A DNA stretch of 64,000 nucleotides from Lepidodermella squamata (taxonomy: Eukaryota; Gastrotricha). Numbering within the stretch: the stretch's first letter is position 1; each line of letters opens with the position of its first letter. Below the pieces are notes generated by a model. That model did not search any database. It had not been told where the DNA came from and worked only from the letters and a program-made list of their open reading frames with translations. The stretch lies in contig JBLDXI010000066.1 in the NCBI GenBank assembly GCA_047495785.1, positions 248,001 to 312,000 of the forward strand, in the 5' to 3' direction. Shown piece by piece: positions 1-12,154 of the stretch. Position numbers and translations under genes: made by a program.

Positions 1-887
1 TCTATCTGTCACTCGTATAAAGACCTAGGTTTGATTATTGATGAAGATCTCACGTTCCGCCCTCATTTTAATACTATTGTTACCAAAGCTTATAACTGTG
101 TCAACGCTATTCTTAGAGCCTTTCATGGGCAGTCGCCTTCCGTTCTCACATGGGCTTATCGAGTCTATTCTAGGCCTCTACTCGAATACCTTCCTTCGAT
201 TTGGTCTCCTTACAAAAAAGGCGATATTGAACTCATTGAAAATGTTCAAAAATATTTTACTCGCCGTGCTTTAGGCTTCTCTTCGCACGATCTCAACCGC
301 CCTTCTTATAAACAAAGGCTTCTAATTCTCAAACTAGATTCTCTGGAAAAACGTCGCATTCTTTTAGATCTCGCCCTTTTATACAAAGTTTACTACAAAG
401 CTATCGATTCGTCAATCTCCTTTTATATCGAGCCTCTTGAGACAATAACTCGCGGTCATACTCATCGCCTTAGATATCGACGACCTGATGGTCGATACCG
501 CAATGCTACCTCTCCTCTTTTTGCCAACTATTTTTTAAATCGTGTTTTACCCATTTGGAATGAATTGCCTGCCTATGTGTTTCCGTCCACGGACAATTTC
601 GATTCCAATCTTAAATTTTTTAAATCAAAAATATGTAAACTTGACTTTTCTAAACACTGCACTCTCGACAACTAAATTTAAATACATTTTCTACCTAATT
701 TCTCTATGATTTTGATATATGTTGACTCTCCTCTTGACTGTTCTATACGCTATCATATTGACTACCATACGGTTCAGAGTTAGTGGCCTGCGGGTCCTTC
801 TGTATCCTCGAATCTTTTTTACTGCTTAATTCCCCTGATGAATTTATTTTTCGAAATAAAATAATAATAATAATAATAATAATAATC
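1..887 (+). mobile_element. 3' end of a non-LTR (LINE) retrotransposon
   Basis: A frame open from base 1 to the stop at 673-675 encodes the C-terminal part of a reverse-transcriptase polyprotein. The start (KDLGLIIDEDLTF) matches the usual 'DLGv.iD..l.f..H' segment after the RT domain, and RPLLEYLPSIWSPY with IELIENVQKYFTRR is the standard thumb/C-terminal signature of CR1/Jockey-type LINEs. The ORF is followed by about 180 bp of 3' UTR and a (TAA)n tract at about 860-886, which fits the 3' tail of such elements. The 5' part lies outside the window. The exact clade cannot be set without an alignment. The copy may be recent, since the visible frame is unbroken. Confidence 0.85.
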
Positions 888-1097
888 GTTACTAAGCCCG
901 TTCAAGAGACACATTCTAATTACGATCAATAATTGTTTATTATTTTCAATAAAATTGTTTTTAAAATGTTGAATGGTAAATAAAACACGAGACGAGATAT
1001 AAATAGTAATCAACGTTTGTTTTCAGGCGCATGTTATTTTTTAAATAAAATTCCGAAATAAAATTAAAACATGTAAAATATGTGTGTGTAGAAAATT
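676..1097. other. LINE 3' UTR and laccase A 3' flank
   Basis: No gene seen. The left part is the LINE 3' UTR ending in the (TAA)n tract at about 860-886. The right part is AT-rich and should hold the 3' UTR of laccase A. Confidence 0.6.
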
Positions 1098-4000
1098 TCA
1101 AGTGTGATAGACAGCTTTGCTAGCGAACGGGCGGAATGGCAGGTCTTTGAATAGATCTTCCGGCGATTCAGCAGGGTTCTTCGACGTGTTCTCAGCGTAC
1201 TGATGTTTATGGCCAGTGTGTTCGCTCTTTTTCTGCTTGTTCTTGCCATTTTTTGTGTTGTAATCACGCCGGTACATGTGGCTGTTGTGCGCCATCGGGT
1301 AGGACGGGTGGCATTTCGGGAAGTCCTTCGGCGGCTTGACCCACTCGTGAACCTCGCCGACCTTCAAAGTGATCATCATGCCTTCCTCCATGTGGGCGTC
1401 GATGTGGCAGTGAAGCATCCACGGGCCGGGGTTGTAGGCCTTGAATCGAATGATGGCAAAGCCACCGGTCGGTAGAGCGATAACGTCCTTAAAATAAACA
1501 AAAATACGTCATTAATTAAAATATAAAATATTCAAATTAATAAAAATAAATTATCGAAAATTCAAAATATTGTGAAATTGAATTTAGGAAAATTAAAAAA
1601 TTAAATGATGACAAAGCCTAACCTTCTGTGGAGGTCGGTCGAAATTTCGCTTGATTAATCCTTTGCGCGACAGATCTTTGAACTGCGAGGAGTTGAAACC
1701 AGCTTTGACGTGATCCTTTGAAAATAATAACCGAATGATAAAGGGACGATTTTTCTAGAATCTCGAATTTCCCCAGAACATTTATTATTTTTCGACAGTA
1801 AAATTACCGAAAAAACCCGAAAACCCCGAATTCGGTAATTTTCGGTATTTTCCCAATAATTGCTCATTTTTTCGGGATTTTTCAATTATACCGATCAAAA
1901 GCAAAATTTTCCGACCCTTTTCAACTAGCCCATCAAGGATTTTACCCTTCATAATAGCCTACCATAGCGAGGACGTAGAAGTGGAAACCGTGAAGATGAA
2001 TCGGATGTGTAGCATCGACACCGAACGACGCGGATTTATCGATGAGGACAATTTCGACAAGCGAGTTAAGAGGAATGTCCTCAACGTGGATGCATTCGCA
2101 GTACTCTTCACGCGGGCATTTGCGGTTGTTGGCATTGCAGAACAGCTCAGGCGGAATCTCGTCCCATTGGCTATTTAAAGAAAAATAAGTTGAAATATTA
2201 AAAAATGTCAGACTGAAAATTTTATTGGGATGAAAAATCCACATAGAAAGTTTCGAAAAATTGTGAATATCACGAAAAATCTGCCAGAAAGTTTACCGAA
2301 TTCAATAATTGGGAAAATTCGATAATTCTACAGTTACTGATTGATCGAGCAATCAGGGTGATTTTCGAAGATTTAATGAGGGAAATAACTCACGTGAGCA
2401 TAGTTACAGGTGACATCATGTTGCTGATACCGTTCATGCGAGGCGTGACGAACCGGAAAATGTTCGCATACTTCTCAATGTCTTTAGCCGGCACACCCTT
2501 CGGCTTCAAGCGCGGATCCTCAACCATCTCAAAGTCCTGAAAAAATTGGTAATCAAAAAATGGACATCAAATATTTAAATTTCAATTTCAATTAAATTTT
2601 GAAATTTTGAAAATTAATTAAAAAATTAAAAGAACCAAAATTATCAACTCACAATTTCGACGATCAACTTCACATCAGGTTTTCCCATAATTTCCTCGAT
2701 TTCTTCGTCCTGTTTGAGGCTCCTCAGGTCGGAGATCTTAGCGCCAAGAGGCGGGTTCGGGCCCTGGTACTTGCTGAAAATTAGATAATTAACCTCCTCG
2801 TAAAGCAGTGAAGTCGCGCCATTCGTCGCCTGTTTAGGCGTTTTAATCGCCGGCAGCTCGTTGTTTTTATAGAACACCTTGCCAAAAGTAGTACCCTGCG
2901 TGAAAAACGTCGACAGCGCTCTGACTTCAATTAGAAAATAATTGCCAATCCGAGGCTTCTCGCATCCGACAAAGTAAGGCACGAAATCGAACCGTTCAGC
3001 CGGCATCATGTGGAACGATTTAGTCGCGACTGGTTTAATTGGCCGGCCATCGATGTTGACAATGACGAAATGGTGACACTGCATCGAAACAGCGATCGGT
3101 GTGAAGAAGAACGCGTTGTGGATGATCCTGAATCGATACCGATGGTGCGCCTTTAAATAGTACTCGAAGGCCGGGAGTTTGAATGGAATCGGCGGCAGTA
3201 GCACCTCGCCGGGTTTCTCCACGGCTTCCAGGGATGGTAGAATGCCGTTGAAGAGTAGATTAGCCGGGCTTCCGAATTCGATGGTGAACTGGGTCATGGC
3301 GAACCGGTTGAGGGCGGTGTCGGTGGGCAGCCAGTCTTGAATCATGATTGGGCGCAAATTGTCGCGGTCGTAGAGTTTGCGTTGCGGGTCTTTAGCCTGG
3401 CGGACGATGAAGGAACCGGCGACGCCATCGGCCCGTTGGAAGCCCATGTGCGAGTGATACCACCACGTGCCGGGCAGGTCGGCCGGGAAGTCGTAGGTGA
3501 AGTTCTCCATGGCCATAATTGGGCATTGAGCCACCATAGGCGCGCCATCCATCCAAGGCTAACAATTTTAAATTAAGGAAGAAATTTAAATTAATTACAC
3601 TCAATTTTGAATCATAATTGACGAATAAATCGTTATTTGATTAAACGGTATCAATTTTCGAAGCAGAATTAGCAGAATTGTTCAAATTTTTTCCAAAATT
3701 TTATGAAAATTTTCGAATTTTATGAAAATTTTCGAATCTTATGAAAATTTTTTGAAAAATGGATTTCACTTCCGGTCGAATTTGTTGAAAAACCTTTTCA
3801 ATTTTTTTCAATTTATTTGAAATTGGATTAACCAGTTTGACCAAATTTGAAAGCCATTTTTCAATTATTTTTCAAAATCCTGTAATTGCAGAAGAAAATA
3901 AAAAATTTAAAAAATTGTTGAAACAATTATGTGTGATAATATAGAGAAATTAGGATTGCCAATTTGAAGAAAACTAATTTGCACCTAAGTTATAACCAAC

Positions 4001-4855
4001 CACTCTATAAGGAGAATAAATGTCCCAAAATTAAAGTAAGGTGAGAACATTTTATGAAATCAAACAATGATAAATTAACTTCAATTTTTTACTGATCAGA
4101 GAAGATTTTAAGCGCAAATTCTCAACGTTGAAAATTGGAATTTTAAAATCAATCCATCTTAATTAAAATGTATTAGCACTAAACAACTAATTTAAGGAAG
4201 AATTTTAGGGTTACGGAATTTTTCAAGTTTAAAGAAGTTATAGGATAATTAATACCGTATCTCGCTGATGGAGGCCATGCCAGTGGATGCCGATCGATTC
4301 GCCGTTGGTCAGGCCGTTGATGACCTTGATACGAACTCGATCGCCCAGACAAACCTCAACGGACGGCCCAGGCATTTGAAGGTTGACAACCATGATCATG
4401 CGCCGGGTGCCGGCCGCCGGGATGCACCCTGGGGTTCGGCAGTCCTCGAACGAGTTCGGGCAGTTCATGCACTGGCGGCTCATCGAGGCGTACATGCCGA
4501 CGTGGAACTCGTAGTCGCAGACCATTGGCTTGCCGTGGGGTTCGCACTGCCGCCGGCACGGGTGGTTCGAGTAGTCGTGGTAGGGCGACAGCGAGTGGCG
4601 GCCCATCGGACTTCCGCTGTGGCCATCATGACCGCTGTGGTAGTGCATAGGTTTTTGATGGAAAAATCGCGGATCTTTCTCGTAGAAGCCATGCGAAAGG
4701 CCGATCAAAGTCAAAGCAAGAAAAGCTGAGACAAAAAATAAAAATAAAAGTTAATTCATCGATAAATAAATAATAATTTCAATTATTTAAATAAAATATT
4801 TTTTTTCAGAAATATTAGCTTGTAATAAAATTGACTAACCTGCTAGCGCTGCCAT
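1098..4855 (-). CDS. Laccase-like multicopper oxidase A
   Basis: Predicted secreted three-domain multicopper oxidase (phenol oxidation with reduction of O2 to water), 741 aa. Seven exons in phase: 4855-4840, 4725-4256, 3558-2653, 2536-2394, 2170-1963, 1715-1623, 1487-1098. The first 16-nt exon completes a signal peptide starting MAALAAFLALTLIG. A Cys-rich animal-laccase region (HPCRRQCEPH through CRTPGCIPAAGT) comes before the first cupredoxin. All four copper motifs are intact: HWHGLH, HSHMG, HPIHLHG and HCHIDAHMEEGM. Met is at the type-1 axial position. The C-terminal tail of about 60 aa is Lys/Asn-rich. Intron 2 is about 700 bp with nothing recognisable. First of four same-strand paralogues. 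Physiological substrate unknown. Confidence 0.9.
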
Positions 4856-4902
4856 GTTATAATAAAATCGTCTGAAAATAAGCAGCAGTATAACCTAAAT
4901 TG

Positions 4903-4933
4903 TTTTATATGGCTGCTAGGTCAGCGCTTTATA
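4903..4933 (-). promoter_or_regulatory. Two TATA-like boxes upstream of laccase A
   Basis: On the minus strand TATAAAA lies at 4909-4903 and TATAAAG at 4933-4927, about 48 and 72 nt upstream of the predicted ATG at 4855. Either could be the core promoter; neither is tested. Confidence 0.45.
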
Positions 4934-4939
4934 TGATAG

Positions 4940-6011
4940 GCGGAATGACCTGGCGGTGGCGCAGCAGTTTGACCTCGCGTGCCATCCTGATTACTGACCC
5001 TCACAGTCGGCACGCGTTCTCTTTCAAGTTTTCCAAGCTAAACATTCGCGCTTGAAGTTCTACTTATCATCGTCCGGGTTTGTCTGATTTTCGATATTTG
5101 TCTGTTTTTTCAATCTTGAGAATTTCCAAGAAAAATACAACATCTCCAATTAACAGGAAATTGGGAATTTTTCGGGAGCACTGTTCTTTGTTCATCCAAG
5201 TATAAAAGCCTTAAAAAAATTGGAAATAATGCAACAGGTTAATTTTAGAAAAATACACAATAAAAATACTGCAAAGGTTGGAAGATTTTAAATTGTGTGA
5301 CATATTAAAATGAGAGATCAAAATGTAAAATTCAGCTTCGAAATAGGATTGCTTAAACATGCTCATCTTAAGTAGCTCGAGTAATTTCTGATTTGAAAAG
5401 TTCAGTCGTTTTATCCAATATATCAGCTCGAAATATTCGAATTTATCGAAACTCATATATCTGACCCAACGCTGACCACGGATCCGTTGGCTCTATAGAA
5501 TAAATATTTCGATTCATGAGCTAATATCGAAAAATGGAAGCGTGGCTGGGTATTGAGCTTCGGAGTGGTCTAAAAATATTAGCATCCAAAGCAAATCGAA
5601 GCTCAAAAACTAAGTCAGACTTTAGTTTGGTTGTCCATGGATTCCAAGTCAGTTCCAAGCTTCGAATGTATCCAAGGTAGAAAGGTTCCACGAACTATTC
5701 AGTTCTTAAATTCTTGAATTCAGATATTTTCTTCAACTGGAACCTGTTTTATGCTTCAATTCCGAATCCAGAAATCAATTTCTTTCGATTAAACAAATTT
5801 TTGAGAGGCTTCAGTTCATTTTATTTCCGTTATATAGATCGAATCCCGAAAAATCACAAAAAATCAAGCAGAAAATACCATTTATTAGCCAGAAAATTTC
5901 AAAATTCTTTCAACATGCAGATAAATCATCTCATTCAAAGTCAATCTGAATTTAATAAATAATTTCCTTTTCATTCAATTAAAGGTCAGCTTATTCCCTC
6001 GCCGAATTCTT
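4940..6011. other. Intergenic region, laccase A promoter side
   Basis: No convincing gene. Short ORFs here are AT-rich, have no paralogue in the window and no recognisable domain. The left edge should hold laccase A promoter sequence and the right edge the laccase B 3' UTR. Confidence 0.5.
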
Positions 6012-9000
6012 CTAATAAAGATGGACCGCCTTGAGCGAAAACGGGCGGAATGGGAAGTCTTCGATCAAATCCTTGAACGATTTGTTCTTTGAATAACCGC
6101 CCTTACCGCCGCGGTGATGTCCGCCATGCTGGCCGCTCTCCTCATCATCGCCGCTGTACTCCTGCCGCTTCTCATCCTCATAGGTATCACCCTCGCCATC
6201 ATCCTCATCCGTGTACTTGCTAGCCTTCTTACCGCCATCGTACTTCTTACTCTTGCCTTCGTTCGCTTCGCGGCGGTACATGTGGCTGTTGTGCGCCTTC
6301 GGGTAGGACGGGTGGCACATTGGGAAGTCCTTGGGTGGCTTGACCCACTCGTGAACCTCGCCGACCTTCAGCGTCACCATCATGCCCTCCTCCATGTGGG
6401 CATCAATGTGACAGTGGAGCATCCACGGGCCAGGGTTGTAAGCTCGGAATCGAATAATTGTGTAGCCACCGGTTGGCAGAGCGATAACATCCTTAAAAAT
6501 TAGTTAAATTTGAAAATAAATTCAATTAAAATTCAATTAAAATTGAAATTAAAAATTGAGAAATTTGAATTTTTAATTTTTTTTAAATTTTTTCGGAACT
6601 CACCTTAAGAGGAGGATTGTTGAAGTTACGCTTGACCTTGCCCTTCTTCGACAGGCGTTTGAAATCGGTGGCATTGAAACCTGGCTTGACTCGTTCCTGG
6701 GTGATAAAAAAACACGCAAAATTAATTAAAAATTTCAAATTTTCATCTTGTTTATATTTTACCTGGGCGAGAACGTTGAAGTGGAAACCGTGGAGATGGA
6801 TCGGGTGGTTGACATCAACTCCGCGGGCCTGGGCCTTGTCGATGAGAACGATTTCGACCAGCGAATTGAGAGGAATGTCCTCAACGTGGATGCACTCGCA
6901 GTACTCTTCACGCGGGCACTTGCGGTTCTTGGCATTGCAGAACAGCTCAGGTGGAATCTCGTCCCATTGGCTGAAAAAACCAATTTAGATTAATAAAACC
7001 AGAAAAATCCAGAAAAAATTGACGGGAAAATTGGAGGACAATTCTGAAAAAATGCTTAATTTTTCATGATTTTCCCGAAATTTGAGAAAATTTCTGAAAA
7101 ATCTAAAAAACCAGTAATTGCTAGGAAAAATAGAATGTAGGTCAACTAACGTGAGCATGGCGACAGGTGACATCATGTTACTGATTCCATTCATGCGAGG
7201 CGTGACGAAGCGGAAAAATTGCGAATATTTTTCGAGTTCCTTCTTGCTGGTAACATGCTTAGGCTTCAGACGCGGATCTTCGACAGTATCGAAATTCTAA
7301 AATAAAATGAAAAAATTCAAATTATTATTCGAAAATGATGCGTTTTGAAATTTCATAATTTAGAAAATTTTTGAAATTTTTGAAAATTGAATAATCATAA
7401 TTTTTCTTAATTAGGTCAAGACCTTCTTAAATTGCATAATAAATTTTAATTGTTTTGAAATTCAAAAGTATTAATTGAATAAATCAACGTACGATTTCAA
7501 TGATGAGCTTGACATCAGGCTTGCCTTCGATGTCCTTGTTGCGATGCAGGCTCCTCAAATCGGCAATCTTGGCGCCAAGCGGCGGATTCTTGACCTCGTA
7601 CTTGCTGATAATTAGGTAATTGACCTCCTCATACGTGTCATCCATCGCGCCATCAGTCGCCTCGTACGCGCTCGTAATTTCGGGCAACTCGTCGTTTTTA
7701 TAGAAAATCTTGGCAAACGCCTGACCGCCATCGCCGCGAGTACCCAACACCTGGGCCTTGAGCAGGAAAAAGTCGTCAGTCTGCGGCCGTTCACACCCGA
7801 CGTAGTACGGGATGAAATCGACGCGTTCCGCCGCCAACATGTGGAACGATTTAGTCGCGACTGGCTTGATCGGCCGGCCGTCGATGTTGATGATGACGAA
7901 ATGGTGGCAAGTCATCGAAATAGCGATGGGGGTTGCGAAAAACGCGTTGTGGATTTGACGGAATCGGTACCGGTATTTCGCGTTCAAATGGTACTCGAAG
8001 GCGGGCAGTTTAACCGGGAAGGGCGGGATGGAGGCATTGACGTTTTTGTTCTCAGCCGCGTCTATATCGGCTAAAATTCCGTTAAAGAGGAGCGACGAGC
8101 CTGTTCCGCGGTTTCCGGTGAACTGGGCCATGGCGAATCGGTTGAGGGCGGTGTCGAGCGGGAACCAGTCTTGCGTCATCATCGGGCGAATGTTGTCGCG
8201 GTCGTACAGGTGTTTCAGCGGGTCGTTGGCCTGGCGGATGATGAAGGGACCAGCGATGCCGTCGGCGCGTTGGAAGCCCATGTGCGAGTGCCACCACCAC
8301 GTTCCAGCGATATCGGCCGGGAAGTCGTAGGTGAAGTTCTCCATGGCCATAATCGGGCATTGGGACACCATGGGGGTGCCATCCATAAAAGGCTGAAAAA
8401 AATTACCAATTATTTATGGATTTAAAAAAAAATAAGCAAAACGTGAGATATTTATGCACGAAATCTTGTTTTTTTAAGAATGTGATTTTTTCATAATGTT
8501 ACAATGGAACAACTATCGATTATCGATTATCGATTATCAATTATTAGTGATTTTTTTTATGTGATTTTGTGAAATATTCGCATCACGCTAACATGATTAG
8601 ACGATTTTATATCGATTATTGATTATCGAATATGATAATGAAAAATCAATCGTTTTCCATTATTTACATTATTTCCATTATTTATTGCATAAACTTGATA
8701 TAATTTTAGCCTCATTTGCATATTCATACCTAAATGTAATACTGAAAAATTTCCCAAAATTTGTTAAAATTCCGATGTCTAGATGGGCTATTCGGGTTAC
8801 CCTAATTATTTCAACTGTTTAGAAAATTCCAGAAATTTCGAATTTTAATTTTCGAACAATTTAAATTCAAATTTTCAAACACTTTTCTCGCGATATTGCG
8901 AGGCCTTGTTTTCATAATTTTTGCCAAATTTTTTACCGTTTCAAACTGATGAAGACCGTGCCAGTGGATGCCGATCGATTCGCCGTTGGTCAGGCCGTTG

Positions 9001-9539
9001 ATGACCTTGACTCGAACGCGATCGCCCAAGCAGACCTCGATCGATGGGCCAGGCATTTGCAGGTTGACAGTCATAATCATGCGCTGGGTACCAGCCGCCG
9101 GGACGCAGCCCGGGGTTCGGCAGTCCTCGAACGAATTCGGGCACTTCTGGCACTGGCGGCTCATCGAGGCGTACATGCCAACGTGGAACTCGTAGTCGCA
9201 GATCATGGGCTTGCCGTGGGGTTCGCAGTGGCGCCGACACGGGTGGTTCGAGTAGTCGTGGTAGGGCGACAGCGAGTGGCGGCCCATCGGGCTGTTGTGC
9301 TGCTTCTTGCTGCCGTGGTAGTGGATCGAGTCAAGGTAGAAAAATCGCGGGTCATTGTGGTACCAGTGATCGCCGGCCAGGGTGGCCTCAGCGAAGCACA
9401 AAACCAGGATAGCTAAAAATATTAAAAATTTCAACAATTATTGAAAAAATTATTGGAAAATTAATACGAAATTAACCAATTTTACAATAATTTTGAGGGG
9501 CTAAGAGACATCGGATGGCTCACCTAGCGATAACTGCAT
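6012..9539 (-). CDS. Laccase-like multicopper oxidase B
   Basis: Predicted secreted laccase of 772 aa. Exons: 9539-9524, 9412-8937, 8392-7493, 7296-7151, 6970-6763, 6696-6604, 6491-6012, all joining in frame. I chose the 16-nt first exon (MQLSL joined to AILVLCFAEATLAG) over an in-exon ATG at 9437, because the acceptor at 9413 and the phase match gene A exactly. Copper motifs are complete: HWHGLH, HSHMG, HPIHLHG, HCHIDAHMEEGM. The C-terminus after the last copper motif carries a long charged insert with runs of Asp/Glu, Gly and His (about residues 680-750), then a tail close to that of A (DFPFRPFSLKAVHLY). The closest paralogue in the window is gene A. Confidence 0.9.
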
Positions 9540-12154
9540 CCTGGAAGGCTGGAAGAATTGTTTGAAAAATATGAGGCTGACTTTTTAGAATGACTCGTTT
9601 TGACTGAAAAACCTCTCGGTTTTAATCGCCTTTTTTTACGCTGCAACGCGTGTTGTTTTTCTCACACACCGGCGCTATTACGCAACGCCACCAGCGCGTG
9701 TCGGGCGGAAGCGACCAATCTAGCGGAAAAAACAACAACTGGGAAAAATACAGGTCACAATCGGAAAATCGTATGTATTAGGAAAATAAATAATACCAAT
9801 AAATGGTTTTGGATGAAATCGAAATTATAATGATAAAATTGAATTTTCGAAAACTTCAACTAGTGATTTTTCCCCTTGGAATTTCTATTCATCCATGGAT
9901 TTTTCGTTTAGAATAAATAGGTGTATAATTCGAATAACATGATTAAAAGTTGGTGTGAATTATAATTTTTTGTTATTTACCGTAATTCCGCGTATTATCT
10001 GTCATGTCACTATACCTCGAATTTTACTGACATGTCATTAAAACCTATATTATAATGACAGTGTCACTAACTCCTCGAATTTACCAGAATTTTGGAGGCG
10101 GGAAAAGGCCAAATGTTGCTCTATAGTGACAAGTTGGAATTTGTGACAACCTTGGAGTAATGACTGACAACCGCCGAAAGTGAGCGTCTTTTAAGCTTGA
10201 CGCCGTTAAATCGCATTGCTCTAATTTCATCGGCGCGAGCAAACAAATAGAAAAAATGCGAATTTGACTTAGACATGCAATATTAAGCTTTGAGCGGTGA
10301 GAAATTTCAAGGAACAAATTCTGATCTGATTCAGCGGGATATGTTAGATGATTGTGCCGATTTGCACACGTTTATCTTTCAAAATGATGAGGAAGAAATG
10401 CGGACAAAAAGGTCAAGGGTGCGAGCGCGCGCGCTTGAAAACATCTCATGTGCAGCGCTCTGCGAGTCAGTAGGTTTTGGGCGAGAGGTAAACGCACGTG
10501 AGGTGTCAACACGCGCAACCCTAGACATGATTTAGGATAGACTGCTTACTCACGAGAAAAAGGGTGCTACGCCATGGGCGCCAGATAGCCAGCTGATTCA
10601 TCAGCGCTTGGAGGAAAAGTAAACAAAATATTTAATTGGTTTTTTTTACTGGTTCCGTGACGTTTTCGATTTTCCCAAGGGTTTCGTTGACGGATCCAGA
10701 CAGAGGATATCACGAGGAACACGCTGATTAAAAATTTTTGAAGGAATTTTAACTGGTTTCATAAACAAAAAGATGGTTTCGCAGTTCGATATTTTCACGG
10801 TCATTTGAATTGAAATTGAAGCAGTTTTTTAATGGCCCAGGTAGTGGTCCACATTTCGATACTTGGAGCGAACTTCGATGATTTGTTGCTGATTTTCCAG
10901 GAATTTTCTAAATATCACCAAAAGCGGAATTGGCATTATATTGAAAGAAAAGCCCAACTGCAATCTTTTTCCAGCTACGCCATGTGGGTGTGGCGCGCGT
11001 GCTGTCAACAAAGATTCCAACTCTCCAAACAAAGATTCCAAATCTCACCCTGTGCGCCCCGTTAAACGCGAGTGGATGAAATTTAGCGGTCGAACCTATC
11101 CGATTGAGTTTGACCTAATGAAATGTGTCAAGCGTCACTTCTGTATGATTCTACAAATAATACGAGGCGAAGCTGGAGTCCTGAATTGAACATCCTGTCT
11201 TGCAAAGAATATTAAGCTGTATTTAAAGAAAATTTGTTGGTCGACCTCGACATCCAAGAAATATCCGATACAAGTGGTTTTATGAAAATTTTGAACTTTT
11301 CCCAAAATTTGGTTCCGGTAAAACGAGAATTAACTAAAGCCCAACGGCATCTTTTCCTGCCACCCTATTTTTTAAAAATCCTGTAGGGTGACTACAACCC
11401 CAGGGTGTCTAAATGGCATATCTCCGCGCTGGGAAATCGTATAAATTCGGGGAAAACGGATAAATGACCAGTGTCTCGTAGGCTTGGTGATGAGCTAGGA
11501 GCCGTTTTTGGGACGGTCATCAAACTGCACTAAAGTGTCATCAAAATCGATTTTGCACGAAGAATCACCTATAACCCAACTGAATGCATTTCTAGATAGA
11601 TCTCATCACGCTGATGAACTTTTTCTTTGAGAGCGGCTTCCCAGCTATCACCGTTCTTGAGCTTGAGATAATCGTCCAGGTGTGACAAAAGGTAAGGTCA
11701 CGTGACAACTTGACACTTGAATATCTCAATAACGGTAGACGATAAAAATATGCGGTTTGCAGATTCTTAATCCCCGAATTTTTCTCTTTCGGAAAAGCAC
11801 GTGTCAATAGGGAAAGAAAAATGAAAATATTTTCCGAAAACATTCTGGGCTTTAAAGGGTTAAGATGCAATTTTCGACATTTTCAACGGTGAAGTCGAAT
11901 TTTTGGAATTTTTTTTCTGTCGACATCCTTTAGCCGATAATAAAACGCTTTGATCAGAGTCAAAATTCTTTCTATTCACATGTTACCTGTGCATTTATTT
12001 GTATAGAGATAAACCGTATTATCGAATACTTCCTGATCACAGAAATAATTCAACTTCATATAATATCATAATTTCATAGAATAATCAATATAATTTAACC
12101 ACAGCATTTGCATGAATTAGGTCAAGTAGTGATGATAATAATGATGAGCATTTA
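9540..12154. other. Intergenic region between laccases B and C
   Basis: 2.6 kb without a convincing complete gene. It has a short run of alternating GCGCGC near 10426, scattered short ORFs without recognisable domains, and one coding-like remnant near 11585-11685, listed separately. Confidence 0.5.
11585..11690 (-). pseudogene. Isolated coding-like fragment, unidentified
   Basis: The minus-strand frame reads LDDYLKLKNGDSWEAALKEK followed by VHQRDEIYLEM. This hydrophilic, helix-like composition is unlike the surrounding AT-rich noncoding DNA. It has no start, no clear splice partners and no family I recognise. It may be a gene relic or a chance frame. Confidence 0.25.

Noticed and set aside
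1203-1475. Long GC-rich ORFs antisense to the laccase exons (also near 4268, 6114, 8949, 12230, 14912 and 19362)
   Set aside because: They mirror conserved laccase exons frame by frame, carry no domains and recur at the same place in each paralogue, so they are shadows of codon bias.
8516-8630. ATCGATT tandem repeats upstream of laccase B exon 3
   Set aside because: About four short units in an AT-rich intron. They resemble DRE motifs only superficially and are probably simple sequence.
9412-9437. Alternative laccase B start at 9437 within exon 2
   Set aside because: It gives a plausible leader (MLKFLIFLAILVLC), but the acceptor at 9413 and the 16-nt upstream exon match the structure of gene A, so the first-exon start is preferred.
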